The notes below the pieces were generated by a model. The model made no database searches. It was given only the letters and a program-made list of their open reading frames with translations, and had not been told where the DNA came from. Shown in pieces: positions 54,049-63,752 of a stretch of 64,000 nucleotides of DNA. The stretch comes from Enhydrobacter sp. (GTDB taxonomy: Bacteria > Pseudomonadota > Alphaproteobacteria > Reyranellales > Reyranellaceae), in contig CP075528.1 in the NCBI GenBank assembly GCA_025808875.1, positions 2,416,473 to 2,480,472 on the forward strand, given 5' to 3'. Within the stretch, counting starts at the first letter, position 1; the number at the start of each line of letters is the position of its first letter. Both the position numbers and the translations under genes were made by a program.

Positions 54049-54570
54049 ATGACGACCCAACAGGGAGAGGCAACAGTCGGGGACGGCGGATCGATTGAGC
54101 TGCGTGGAAAAGTAAAGTGGTTCAACGCCGTCAAGGGTTATGGGTTTTTGGCCCTTGAAGGCGACAACAGCGACGCGTTCCTGCATGTGACGACACTGCG
54201 CCAATCCGGGCATGAGGATCTCAAGCCCGGAGCGACGGTGGTGTGCGCCGGCGTGCGTGGCCCGAAGGGTTGGCAGGTCATGAAGGTGATCGAGGTGGAT
54301 TCCTCGACCGCCCTCGCGGCTGCGCCCAAACCGCCGCCGATTCCGGACGGCATCGCCATGGGCGATTACATCGCCGCACTGGTGAAATGGTACAATAATG
54401 AACGCGGCTACGGCTTCGTCACACGCGAGGCGACCGACGGGGACATCTTCGTGCACGCTGCGGTTCTGCGCCGCCACGGGCTGGAGTCCTTGGCGCCGGG
54501 GCAGAAGGTCATGGTGCGCATCGCCGAGGGACAGAAGGGGTTACAGGTCGTCGAGATCCGGGCGGCTTGA
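54049..54570 (+). CDS. Protein with two cold-shock domains
   Basis: 173 residues. First domain about 17-80: [20 protein letters not shown] with RNP2-like DAFLHVTTL. Second domain about 108-172: [20 protein letters not shown] with [13 protein letters not shown]. The linker is Ala/Pro-rich ([12 protein letters not shown]). Each domain keeps the aromatic RNP1 core that binds single-stranded RNA/DNA. Tandem-domain cold-shock proteins of this length are common in alphaproteobacteria. Probably an RNA chaperone or transcription antiterminator. Confidence 0.92.
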   Translation: MTTQQGEATVGDGGSIELRGKVKWFNAVKGYGFLALEGDNSDAFLHVTTLRQSGHEDLKPGATVVCAGVRGPKGWQVMKVIEVDSSTALAAAPKPPPIPDGIAMGDYIAALVKWYNNERGYGFVTREATDGDIFVHAAVLRRHGLESLAPGQKVMVRIAEGQKGLQVVEIRAA

Positions 54571-54603
54571 CCGCCGCCCGCGCGGCCGGGCACTAAGCCC
54601 GCC

Positions 54604-55104
54604 ATGGCGCATCTTCCGTACCTTCCACCGCTCGGGCGACGCTCGATGTTGGCCTTGCCGTTCGCAGTGTCGGTCGCCGGGACGGCGGAACCGGGGCGAG
54701 CCCAGAACGGCGATATCCGTTTCAAGCGCTCCGCCCTGACGATCGTCACGGGCGGCCGCGAGATCAAATTCGACGTGGAACTCGCCCTGACCGAGGCCGA
54801 GCGTCAGCGCGGCCTGATGTTCCGGAAGCGGCTCGGTCCCTACGAGGGCATGCTGTTCGACTTCCACCGCGAGGCGCCGGTCAGCTTCTGGATGAAGAAC
54901 ACGTTGATTCCGCTCGACATGATCTTCATCGCGGCGGACGGCACGGTGCGCCACGTCCATGCCAACGCCACACCGCTCTCGACCGACTCCATTCCGAGCC
55001 TGTTCCCCGTGCGCGGCGTGCTCGAGATAAATGGGGGCAGCGCAAAGCTGCTCGGTATCAAGCCCGGCGACAAGGTACGGCACGAGATATTCGGCAACGC
55101 GTAG
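54604..55104 (+). CDS. Exported DUF192 family protein
   Basis: 166 residues. The N-terminus (LPPLGRRSMLALPFAVSVAG) looks like an export signal cleaved near GRAQ. The DUF192 core is clear: FDVELALTEAERQRGLMFRK, GMLFDFHREAPVSFWMKNTL, IPLDMIFIAADGTVRHVHAN and VRGVLEINGGSAKLLGIKPG. The family has a small beta-barrel of unknown biochemical role. Starts 33 bases after the cold-shock gene stop. Confidence 0.88.
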   Translation: MAHLPYLPPLGRRSMLALPFAVSVAGTAEPGRAQNGDIRFKRSALTIVTGGREIKFDVELALTEAERQRGLMFRKRLGPYEGMLFDFHREAPVSFWMKNTLIPLDMIFIAADGTVRHVHANATPLSTDSIPSLFPVRGVLEINGGSAKLLGIKPGDKVRHEIFGNA

Positions 55105-55223
55105 TCGATGGCAACCGCCTACCGCTTGTCAGCCGCCACCGCCCGGGAGCGAGCGGCGCGGGATCGACTCGACCACGCGCATGGACCTTTCGGACGACGG
55201 GGAGGCTGGCGAACAGCCCCTGT

Positions 55224-56315
55224 TCAGGCCTTGAGGGATCTGAGGTTGCTGACTGGCACCGGCCGACTGAAGCCCTTTAGCTCGCGCGGCCGCTCCTCGT
55301 CGAACTCCGCGATGCCGTCGCAAGCCACGGCGAGACGACGCGTGACCAGGATCTCCCCGTCCGCGGCCGCATCGGATAGGCGGGCGGCGAGGTTCATCAC
55401 CGAGCCGATGGCGGTGTAGTCGGAGCGTGCCTCGAAGCCGATGCGGCCGAGTGTGGCATGCCCCTGGGCGATGCCGACGCCGAAGCCCAACTCATCGCCG
55501 CGCCTGCGCCAGCCGTGGCAAAGTCCCGCCATCTGTGCGCGCATTTCGGCGGCCATGCGAATGGCCCGCTGCGGCGCATCCGGCACGGGGAGCGGATCGT
55601 TGAAGTACAAGATTGCACCATCGCCGGCAAAGCGGTCGACGGTGGCGCCATGCTTCTGCATGATCGGGCCGAGTGTGCTGTGATAGGTGTTCAGCAGCGA
55701 CATGACATCTTCGGGCTCCGCCGTTTCGGAGAAGGTCGTGAAGCCGCGCAGATCGCAGAATGCCACGACGATCTCGCGCCGGTGGCTGTCGAGGACCGCC
55801 TCGCCCTTGGCCAGCATCAGGTCGGCGACCTGTGGCGGCAGGAAACGGCGCAATCGGCCCAACCGCTCGATTCGTTGCACCTGATCGCGGACCCGCAGCT
55901 CCAGATCGGCGTTGAGTTCGGTGAGTTCGTCGTAGAGCTCCTTGATGCGCAGCATGGAACGCACGCGCGCCATGAGTTCCGCGTGGTCGAACGGTTTGGG
56001 AAGGTAATCGTCGGCGCCGGCGTCCAGGCCGGCGGCGACGTCCTTCTTGTCGGTCTTGGCCGTAACCATGACGATCGGCATGTAGGGCAGGCTCGGGTCG
56101 GCGCGCACGCGGCGGCAGACCTCGATGCCGTCGATGCCGGGCATCATGATGTCGAGCAGGATGAGGTCGGGCTTGAGATCGACGATGCCGGCGAGGGCAC
56201 TGTTTCCGTCGGCAGCCACCGCGACTTCATAGCCGCGGCTCTGCAGGCGCATCTGCAGGATTTCCACGTTTGCCGGCATATCGTCGGCAACAAGAACGAG
56301 TGGGGGCTTGCGCAT
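55224..56315 (-). CDS. Response regulator with class III adenylate/guanylate cyclase domain
   Basis: 363 residues. Receiver domain 1-125: acidic pair in VLVADDMPAN, phospho-acceptor Asp in DLILLDIMMPG, Thr in VMVTAKTD and Lys in LPKPFD. A linker with a heptad-like helix (about 125-165) leads to the cyclase domain from residue 185: metal Asp in VVAFCDLRGFTTFSE and second metal Asp in VDRFAGDGAILYF, both kept. It should make cAMP (or cGMP) under control of receiver phosphorylation. The ATG begins 1 base after the stop of the upstream response regulator gene. Confidence 0.92.
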   Translation of the reverse strand: MRKPPLVLVADDMPANVEILQMRLQSRGYEVAVAADGNSALAGIVDLKPDLILLDIMMPGIDGIEVCRRVRADPSLPYMPIVMVTAKTDKKDVAAGLDAGADDYLPKPFDHAELMARVRSMLRIKELYDELTELNADLELRVRDQVQRIERLGRLRRFLPPQVADLMLAKGEAVLDSHRREIVVAFCDLRGFTTFSETAEPEDVMSLLNTYHSTLGPIMQKHGATVDRFAGDGAILYFNDPLPVPDAPQRAIRMAAEMRAQMAGLCHGWRRRGDELGFGVGIAQGHATLGRIGFEARSDYTAIGSVMNLAARLSDAAADGEILVTRRLAVACDGIAEFDEERPRELKGFSRPVPVSNLRSLKA

Positions 56316-56316
56316 C

Positions 56317-56678
56317 TCAGTCGAGGTAGGAGCGAATCTTGGCCAGCAGGGCGCGCGGGCTGTAGGGCTTGGCGACGTAGTCGTCGCATCCGGCGGACAT
56401 CGCCTTTTCCTGGTCGCCGGACAGCGCGAAGGACGTGACGGCGATGATCGGTATGCGACTGGTCGTCTCGTTCGCCTTGATGCGACGGGTCGCCTCGTAG
56501 CCGTCGATGCCCGGCATCTGCATGTCCATGAGGATCAAGTCGGGAGTGGTTTCGATGGCCCTGGCGACGCCCTGCAGACCGTCGTTGGCCTCGACGATCC
56601 CGTATCCTGCGACCTCGAGCAGGTCGCGCAGGATCCGTCGGTTGTCCTCCGTATCCTCGACCACCAGCACCCTCTTGG

Positions 56679-56682
<4 letters not shown>
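56317..56682 (-). CDS. Single-domain response regulator (CheY/DivK-like)
   Basis: 121 residues from the GTG at 56682, inside a GTGA overlap with the histidine kinase stop. VLVVEDTEDNRRILRDLLEV (acidic pair), DLILMDMQMPGIDGYEATRR (phospho-Asp), AVTSFALSGD (Thr/Ser) and YVAKPYSPRALL (Lys) are all present. It resembles DivK-type phosphorelay shuttles without an output domain. Placed between kinase and cyclase regulator, it likely relays or competes for phosphate. Confidence 0.92.
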
Positions 56683-58490
<1,808 letters not shown>

Positions 58491-58538
58491 TTGCTCGCCG
58501 GGAGTGGGGTAATTCAGGCGGTCGGCCTTTATACCCGA

Positions 58539-58946
58539 TCAGCGCGCATCGAATGCAAATTTTTTGAGTTCGTCGAGGGACACAATGTGGAGTGTTGCGG
58601 CGTGCGTCGCCTCGAGCACGACCTGCGGCGCGGCCCCGGCCTCGAGCGCCTCCTTCCAGCGAGCCGCGCACAGGCACCAGCGGTTGCCCGGCTTGAGGCC
58701 GGCGAAGCCGTACTGCGGCATCGGCGTGGAAAGATCGTTGCCCGCCGACTTCGAGAAGGCGAGGAACTCCTTCGTCATCACCGCGCAAACCGTATGCAGG
58801 CCGGCATCCTCGCGACCGGTGTTGCAACACCCGTCACGGTAGAATCCCGTCAGCGGTTCGGCTGAACAGGGCTGCAAGGGCCCGCCCAGCACGTTGATCG
58901 ACGGCGCGCGGCCGCCGCGTCCTTCCTCGGGGGTCTGGTCAAACAT
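58539..58946 (-). CDS. DUF2237 family protein
   Basis: 135 residues. SINVLGGPLQPCSAEPLTGF, YRDGCCNTGREDAGLHTVCA, AVMTKEFLAFSKSAGNDLST and GLKPGNRWCLCAARWKEALE are the conserved blocks of DUF2237. The conserved Cys residues (PCS, GCCN, CAVM, WCLC) could bind metal or a cofactor. Function unknown; family widespread in bacteria and some plants. Separate from the kinase operon, 48 bases apart. Confidence 0.88.
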   Translation of the reverse strand: MFDQTPEEGRGGRAPSINVLGGPLQPCSAEPLTGFYRDGCCNTGREDAGLHTVCAVMTKEFLAFSKSAGNDLSTPMPQYGFAGLKPGNRWCLCAARWKEALEAGAAPQVVLEATHAATLHIVSLDELKKFAFDAR

Positions 58947-59030
58947 GGCCGGACCTTAGCACCGCCAAATGGGGCTTTCGAGGCGGCGGCCACACTGGTA
59001 GAACCCCCGCGCACAGGCACCTGGGACGAG

Positions 59031-59107
59031 CGGGGCGTAGCGCAGTCTGGTAGCGCGTCTGCCTTGGGCGCAGAAGGTCGTCGGTTCAAATCCGGCCGCC
59101 CCGACCA
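59031..59107 (+). tRNA. tRNA-Pro (anticodon TGG)
   Basis: Acceptor CGGGGCG pairs with CGCCCCG, followed by discriminator A and encoded CCA. The anticodon stem TCTGC/GCAGA encloses loop CTTGGGC, anticodon TGG. The T-arm CGGTTCAAATCCG is canonical. Followed 39 bases later by the NDUFS4-like gene. Confidence 0.96.
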
Positions 59108-59146
59108 GCCCCGCAGCCGAGGACGAGACGACGTCGAAGGGGAACG

Positions 59147-59449
59147 ATGAAGGTCCGTATCTTCAAGCCGGCCAAGACGGCCATGCAATCGGGTCAAGCC
59201 AACACCCGCGAATGGGTGATGGAAAGCGAGATCGCGCCCAAGGGCGTCGATCCCCTGATGGGCTGGACGACCTCGCGCAACACCATGGAGCAGGTTCGGC
59301 TGTGGTTTCCCACACTCGACGAGGCCAAGGCGCACGCCGAGCGCAACGGCTGGCAGTACACGATCGAGCGGCCGCACGCGCGGCCCGTCAGACCGAAAGC
59401 CTACGCCGACAATTTTGCCTACACCCGCGTCGGTCGCTGGACGCATTGA
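59147..59449 (+). CDS. NDUFS4-like complex I accessory subunit (ETC complex I family)
   Basis: 100 residues. RIFKPAKTAMQSGQANTREW, PLMGWTTSRNTMEQVRLWFP, AKAHAERNGWQYTIERPHA and KAYADNFAYTRVGRW match the alphaproteobacterial homologue of the mitochondrial NDUFS4 (18 kDa) subunit of NADH:ubiquinone oxidoreductase. It stabilises the N-module. Its presence is a marker of Alphaproteobacteria. It sits between tRNA-Pro and the broken tRNA-Arg. Confidence 0.93.
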   Translation: MKVRIFKPAKTAMQSGQANTREWVMESEIAPKGVDPLMGWTTSRNTMEQVRLWFPTLDEAKAHAERNGWQYTIERPHARPVRPKAYADNFAYTRVGRWTH

Positions 59450-59465
59450 CCGGTTTGGCCGGTCA
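59447..59465. terminator. Hairpin at the end of the NDUFS4-like gene
   Basis: TGACCGG-TTTGG-CCGGTCA, a perfect 7-bp stem that starts at the stop codon itself. No T-rich run follows on the plus strand, so it is at best a weak or Rho-assisted terminator. Confidence 0.4.
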
Positions 59466-59533
59466 GCCGCGTGTCGCAGGACTCGCGCTCATTTGCGAGA
59501 GGCCTTGTATCGGCCGTGCTATTCTCCGCGTAC

Positions 59534-59572
59534 GCGCCCGTAGCTCAGGGGATTAGAGCAACCGCCTTCTAA
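59534..59572 (+). pseudogene. 5' half of tRNA-Arg(TCT), broken at the anticodon loop; left attachment site
   Basis: Acceptor GCGCCCG, TA, D-arm GCTCAGGGGATTAGAGC and the anticodon-arm 5' strand CCGCC with loop start TTCTAA match a standard alphaproteobacterial tRNA-Arg(TCT) up to 59572. From there the sequence (AATTCGGGCACG) no longer pairs to the anticodon or acceptor stems, and no 3' half occurs in the rest of the window. An integrase gene ends 134 bases further on. The break therefore marks the left junction (att core about CCTTCTAA) of an integrated element. Confidence 0.8.
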
Positions 59573-59655
59573 AATTCGGGCACGATGCTAAAGCGTTGAT
59601 CTGCAAGGATCGCGCTTCGCGCTGTCGGCCTGGAATTCGGCCGAAAGTCCGGGTG

Positions 59656-59677
59656 AGTCCCCAGCAAAGTCCCCAGC
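59656..59677. repeat. Tandem 10-bp repeats near the attachment site
   Basis: AGTCCCCAGC occurs at 59656-59665 and again at 59668-59677, 12 bases apart, between the att core and the integrase stop. Such closely spaced direct repeats are typical of integrase arm-type binding sites. Confidence 0.5.
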
Positions 59678-59705
59678 GCCTTCGACTGCACCATATCCGT
59701 GTGGG

Positions 59706-60923
59706 CTACTTCACGACGCGGAGGGCGCGCCGCCTAGCTGCCCGATTCGCCGCGCGCGCCAGCTCGTCGGCCGCGACGGCGATGTAGCGCTCGGTGGTCG
59801 CCATGCTGGCATGGCGCGCGAGGCGTTTGGTGATCGCGGACGAGCCCAGCTTGGCAATGCCGGTGATGTAGCCGGCGCGAAGGTCGTGGAAGCGGTGAGG
59901 GTGGTCGATCTCGCCTCGAACTGCCGTGTTCAGCCACCCCTTGCGGATGCTCTTCAAGGGCCGCCACACGTCCTCCGGGACGGTGTCACCACGAAGGGCG
60001 GCCTTGTGCCACTTCGGCCCCGGCCACGTCACAAGGCGCGTCTGGCCGCGCCGTCGCGCCTGGCTGGCCAACCGGAGGAGGAGCTGCCAGCCGGGATCGC
60101 CGCCATACACCGGCTGATCCTTGCCGCTCTTCGTCTCCGACGCGCGAAGGCGGATGCACTGCTCCTCATGGTCGAGGTGCCGCACCTCCAGCATCAAGGC
60201 CTCCGCGAGCCTGAGACCGAAGAGGCGCGCCAATGACGCCGCTTCGGCTACCCATGGCGTGGCGCCGGCAAGTCGCGCGCTGAACTCCGCCTCCGGCATT
60301 GGCGTCGGGTCGCGGCCGGGGTTGTGGACCGGCTTCACCTCGGGCGGGAAGGGCAACACTCGTTCGCCTGTGCGAGGGTCGCGCACGGCGTGCGCTGCTC
60401 TCAGCGCGGACCGCAGGCAGTCCAGGCAGTGGTTGACCTCGGAAGCGGATCGCGGCCGGTCGAGCACTCTCCACAGCTCCGGCCGGTCTTCGTCGCCTTC
60501 CTCCACCTTGCGCGGTCCGCCGATCCACACCCTGCGCTTCTGCGCCACCGCGAACTTGCGATAGGCGTCGATGTCCTCAACGCCGATGTCCACCACCGCA
60601 CGATCCGGGCCGAAGAAGCGAAGCAGCTCGCCCATGATTCGCCTCAGACTGGCGACGTGGCTTGCACTGCTGTCGAGCTGGTTGCCGATGTGACGGAGAA
60701 GCGCCTGGCCCAGCAAGTAGGCACCGGGCCGAATGCCGCTCCTCGCCATGCCTTGCTCGGCCTTGGCGCGTGCGCGGGCAGCCACTTCGGCGGCCGTGGC
60801 ATCGGCCTTCGTCCTGGCATAGACGCCGTCCGGGCTCTTGCACACGCCTCGATAGCGGACGCCGTTGGCAACGAATTCGTAGCACCATCGGCTCTTGCGC
60901 TGCTTGTCCCTGTAGACGGTCAT
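59706..60923 (-). CDS. Tyrosine-type site-specific integrase
   Basis: 405 residues. The N-terminal arm domain (MTVYRDKQRKSRWCYEFVAN) is followed by a SAM-like core-binding region (SLRRIMGELLRFFGPDRAVV). The catalytic domain holds Arg I in ARLFGLRLAEALML, the H-x-x-R in RFHDLRAGYITG, His in LARHASMATTE and the nucleophile Tyr in TERYIAVAADEL. All five residues are present, so it should be active. It lies 134 bases inside the broken tRNA-Arg, facing the att site, as usual for tRNA-targeting elements. Confidence 0.93.
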   Translation of the reverse strand: MTVYRDKQRKSRWCYEFVANGVRYRGVCKSPDGVYARTKADATAAEVAARARAKAEQGMARSGIRPGAYLLGQALLRHIGNQLDSSASHVASLRRIMGELLRFFGPDRAVVDIGVEDIDAYRKFAVAQKRRVWIGGPRKVEEGDEDRPELWRVLDRPRSASEVNHCLDCLRSALRAAHAVRDPRTGERVLPFPPEVKPVHNPGRDPTPMPEAEFSARLAGATPWVAEAASLARLFGLRLAEALMLEVRHLDHEEQCIRLRASETKSGKDQPVYGGDPGWQLLLRLASQARRRGQTRLVTWPGPKWHKAALRGDTVPEDVWRPLKSIRKGWLNTAVRGEIDHPHRFHDLRAGYITGIAKLGSSAITKRLARHASMATTERYIAVAADELARAANRAARRRALRVVK

Positions 60924-60947
60924 GGGGTCGATGCTCCTGAGGGGAGT

Positions 60948-61283
60948 CTAGATGCGCACGCCGTGCGCGCGCAACGCGGCCAGTGTTTCGCGGAGCACTG
61001 CCGAGCTGCGCTTGGCTCGGGTTCTTGGGGCAGGGTTGTCCGGCGCCGCGCTGGTGTGATCGGGGCGAATCGCATTGCGATCCTTGTAGTCCTCGCAAGA
61101 GGCGCGGCTGACCCGCACGCCTCGCGGCTTCCTGGTCTTGCCGACGCGCCAGCCCTCCAGCTCGCCAAGCCGCAGTAGGGCCCGGATCGTCGTTTGGTCG
61201 CAACCGATGATGCGTGCGGCATTGCTAACGGTGATCCCGTCGTCGTCGGGCTCGAAGGGCTGAACGATTCGCGCGCCCGTCAT
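60948..61283 (-). CDS. Helix-turn-helix protein, excisionase-like
   Basis: 111 residues from the ATG at 61283. An HTH of the MerR/excisionase type is visible: GITVSNAARIIGCDQTTIRA, then LLRLGELEGWRVGKTRKP and RVSRASCEDY. The C-terminal 50 residues are basic and probably flexible. Position between the integrase and the DUF927 gene fits a recombination directionality factor or a small regulator. The helix match is by eye. Confidence 0.7.
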   Translation of the reverse strand: MTGARIVQPFEPDDDGITVSNAARIIGCDQTTIRALLRLGELEGWRVGKTRKPRGVRVSRASCEDYKDRNAIRPDHTSAAPDNPAPRTRAKRSSAVLRETLAALRAHGVRI

Positions 61284-61290
61284 GGGACTG

Positions 61291-63342
61291 TCAGTCCGAC
61301 AACGGCAGGGAGCTGTCTGGCGCACGCCGCGCGTCTTCGTCGGTCGCCGCGTCGGTTGCCTCATCCTCGGCGCCGTCGTCGTCGCCAAGGATCCTCGAGC
61401 TGAGGACGTAGACGCGGACCGGGCCATGACCTGGCACGCGAACGGTCTGGGAGAATTTGCCGCCTGTCTTCGATAGATCGGCCAGCAACGCGCCCTGATC
61501 GTGAAGGGCGCGAGCGATAAGGCGTGCGTCCTGGCCTTTGCAGACTTCCGCCGTCCAGCTCTTCGCCAGCACCAGATACTGGAGTCGGCCGGTTTCGTCG
61601 CTCCGTTTGAAGCCGACGCGGTTGATGGTTCGGACTTCGACTGCTCGACCATGGCCGTCAACGCGCGCGGCTTCGCCAATGGTCTCGAAGCGCGATGCGC
61701 CGTGCGCCTCGATGAACTGTACGACCTGGGCGATGCCGGCCATGACCTCGCCTGAACCGGCTGAGCCACGTCGATCCAGCCACGCCTTGAAGCACGTTCC
61801 GGCCGCGCGCTCGGCCTCGCCGGCTGGCCAGCCCGTGAGACCCCATAGCGTCGCAAGGTTGCCGGCTGCGGCCACCAGCGCGAAGCGACCGGCAACAGAG
61901 AGAACCTGTCCCGATGCTTGGTCGGGGACGTGGCGGGCAAGGAATTCGTCGCGCTCGCCTTTCAGTTCCTCAATGAAGTTGATCCGGCTAACGGCCAGCT
62001 CGGCTGTCAGGCGTTGGAGGAAGGCCCGGATGGGTGTGCCATAGACCCTTGCCGTGATGTCGCGAAGATGTCGCGCGAAGGCGTCGCCATCGGCGTAACC
62101 GTGCAAGGTCTCGAACATGCCGCTACCGGCGCCAGCATCGGCGGGCACGTCGACCAATCGGACCTCTTGCCCGACTCGCGCGCGGTGTCCGGCTTCCTGC
62201 ATCTTGTCGGCCAACGACAGCTCGCCAGTGGACAGGAAGAGCGTGCGCCACGTCGGCGGTGTGCGCGATAGACCGTCGCGACCGGCGCGGCTCTTGCCGG
62301 CGCCGTTCGCCAGCAGATAGGCGACCTCGCCAGCCTCGCGCGCGTCCACCTGGCCCATCTCGTCCAGACAGAGGAGCGCATCGCAGTGTTGAGCTGCGAC
62401 GCCTTCGAGGCCGTTCGCCGTGCCACGCCACTGCCTGATGTAGCCTGATACGCCACCACCGCCCCACACGCTGCCGGCGACACGAAGGGCCGTGGACTTG
62501 CCGAGCCGCGACCCACCCTGGAAGTTGATGCCGCCCGATTCCTCGCCGGCCACCTCGACAAGAGGGGCCGCGAAGGCGGCGGCGATCGCTAACGCCAAGC
62601 GGGTGTTGCCAACGGCCAGCTTTGCGACCTGGGCTTTCCATTCTGCAATCTCGCCGGCTTGCCGAAAGGCATGAGGCATAGCGTGCGTGGTCTGCAGCAC
62701 CACTCTCTCACCTGCGGGCGCGCCGAAGACTTCATCGGGCAGCACGAACACCGACTGATCGCCGGCGGCGTGCCATCCGCCGCGCGATACGCTCAACGCC
62801 GATGCCTCCGGGTTGAAAGCCGAGAGATAAGCCATAAGGGCCTTGCGGGCTGGCTCCAGCGGCGACACGTACAGGCCACGGTCGAGAAGGGTGGCGCGCA
62901 CCTCGCGACCGTCTGTCGCCAGGAGCGAGCGCGGCATCGCCCATTCGTGGTGGCGACCGTCCGGATCGTTCCAACCGAGTAGCACGCCCCAATTCTCGCC
63001 CTGCTCGTCTCTCGTCTGCGCCTCCACCTCGAAGGGACCGCAGACATGGACCGCCGCCTTGGACTTGTCGGAGCTGGCCCAAATCAGCCCCTGTGGAGTC
63101 ATCTCGAACTCGGACAGGACAACGTTGCTCGCAGCGCTCGGCGAGCGCCTGGCGGGCTTCTGAGCCGAACTGCGGGGCTGTCGCTGGGTGGTGTCTGCTG
63201 CTGCCTGCGATTGGTCTACTGGCGCCGGCTTGGCGCGGTCGCGTGGCCCGTTGCTCGTTACGCTTCGGGTAGCCTCCTGCGATTCGAGGAATTCCCGCAT
63301 AGCCCGCTGTTCGGGTGTTTCTTCGTCGGGCCGATCGGTCAT
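61291..63342 (-). CDS. DUF927 domain helicase/primase-like ATPase of the mobile element
   Basis: 683 residues from the ATG at 63342, with AGGAGG before it. The first 110 residues are polar and disordered. The DUF927 core follows: SEFEMTPQGLIWASSDKSKA, LGWNDPDGRHHEWAMPRSLL and LSVSRGGWHAAGDQSVFVLP. Walker A is NFQGGSRLGKSTALRVAGSV and Walker B LLCLDEMGQVD, so ATP binding is expected. DUF927 proteins are replication helicases or primase-linked ATPases of prophage satellites and plasmids. It probably drives replication of the excised element. Confidence 0.9.
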   Translation of the reverse strand: MTDRPDEETPEQRAMREFLESQEATRSVTSNGPRDRAKPAPVDQSQAAADTTQRQPRSSAQKPARRSPSAASNVVLSEFEMTPQGLIWASSDKSKAAVHVCGPFEVEAQTRDEQGENWGVLLGWNDPDGRHHEWAMPRSLLATDGREVRATLLDRGLYVSPLEPARKALMAYLSAFNPEASALSVSRGGWHAAGDQSVFVLPDEVFGAPAGERVVLQTTHAMPHAFRQAGEIAEWKAQVAKLAVGNTRLALAIAAAFAAPLVEVAGEESGGINFQGGSRLGKSTALRVAGSVWGGGGVSGYIRQWRGTANGLEGVAAQHCDALLCLDEMGQVDAREAGEVAYLLANGAGKSRAGRDGLSRTPPTWRTLFLSTGELSLADKMQEAGHRARVGQEVRLVDVPADAGAGSGMFETLHGYADGDAFARHLRDITARVYGTPIRAFLQRLTAELAVSRINFIEELKGERDEFLARHVPDQASGQVLSVAGRFALVAAAGNLATLWGLTGWPAGEAERAAGTCFKAWLDRRGSAGSGEVMAGIAQVVQFIEAHGASRFETIGEAARVDGHGRAVEVRTINRVGFKRSDETGRLQYLVLAKSWTAEVCKGQDARLIARALHDQGALLADLSKTGGKFSQTVRVPGHGPVRVYVLSSRILGDDDGAEDEATDAATDEDARRAPDSSLPLSD

Positions 63343-63752
63343 TGCGGCCTCCTGATGGAGGCCACCGGAGCGACGCGTCGCCACAAGCCGCGTACCAACG
63401 CAAAGCCGCGCTCTTGGGGCTTCCAGTTTGGCCCGTGCACTGACCTATGACGGCACTCAAATAGAAGCCGGCCAGCGACGCCGCCTATCGACCAACTGTC
63501 GCTCCCTTCGCGGAGGTGAGGGTAAGCGGCGATGATCGCGGCGGGGCTCCCGAAGAGCGCAAGTTGGGGGCCGCGACGCATCAGCTCGTGCTCCTGGAAG
63601 GCGACGACCTGGCCGCGCCAATCGCGGAAGAAGAACATTTCCGCGGGTTCACTCCGCCGGCGGCGACGCCCAAGGGCGCGGGTCGTACCGTCGTTCCAGC
63701 CATTGAAGTGATGCCAAGGGGCGGGGCGTACGTTGTCGAGGTGGCTACGCAT
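63339..63752 (-). CDS. Hypothetical protein of the mobile element
   Basis: 137 residues from the ATG at 63752, which overlaps the stop of the upstream gene (ATGCGTAG). The end overlaps the DUF927 start by 4 bases, so translation is coupled on both sides. EMFFFRDWRGQVVAFQEHEL and GPQLALFGSPAAIIAAYPHL suggest a compact alpha/beta domain; no family is recognised. The tight order implies a role in element replication or its control. Confidence 0.65.
   Translation of the reverse strand: MRSHLDNVRPAPWHHFNGWNDGTTRALGRRRRRSEPAEMFFFRDWRGQVVAFQEHELMRRGPQLALFGSPAAIIAAYPHLREGSDSWSIGGVAGRLLFECRHRSVHGPNWKPQERGFALVRGLWRRVAPVASIRRPQ

Noticed and set aside
59571..59705. An intron or degenerate 3' half of the tRNA-Arg after the break
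   Set aside because: No segment pairs with the anticodon or acceptor stem and no T-arm sequence occurs before the integrase, so an intron is not supported.
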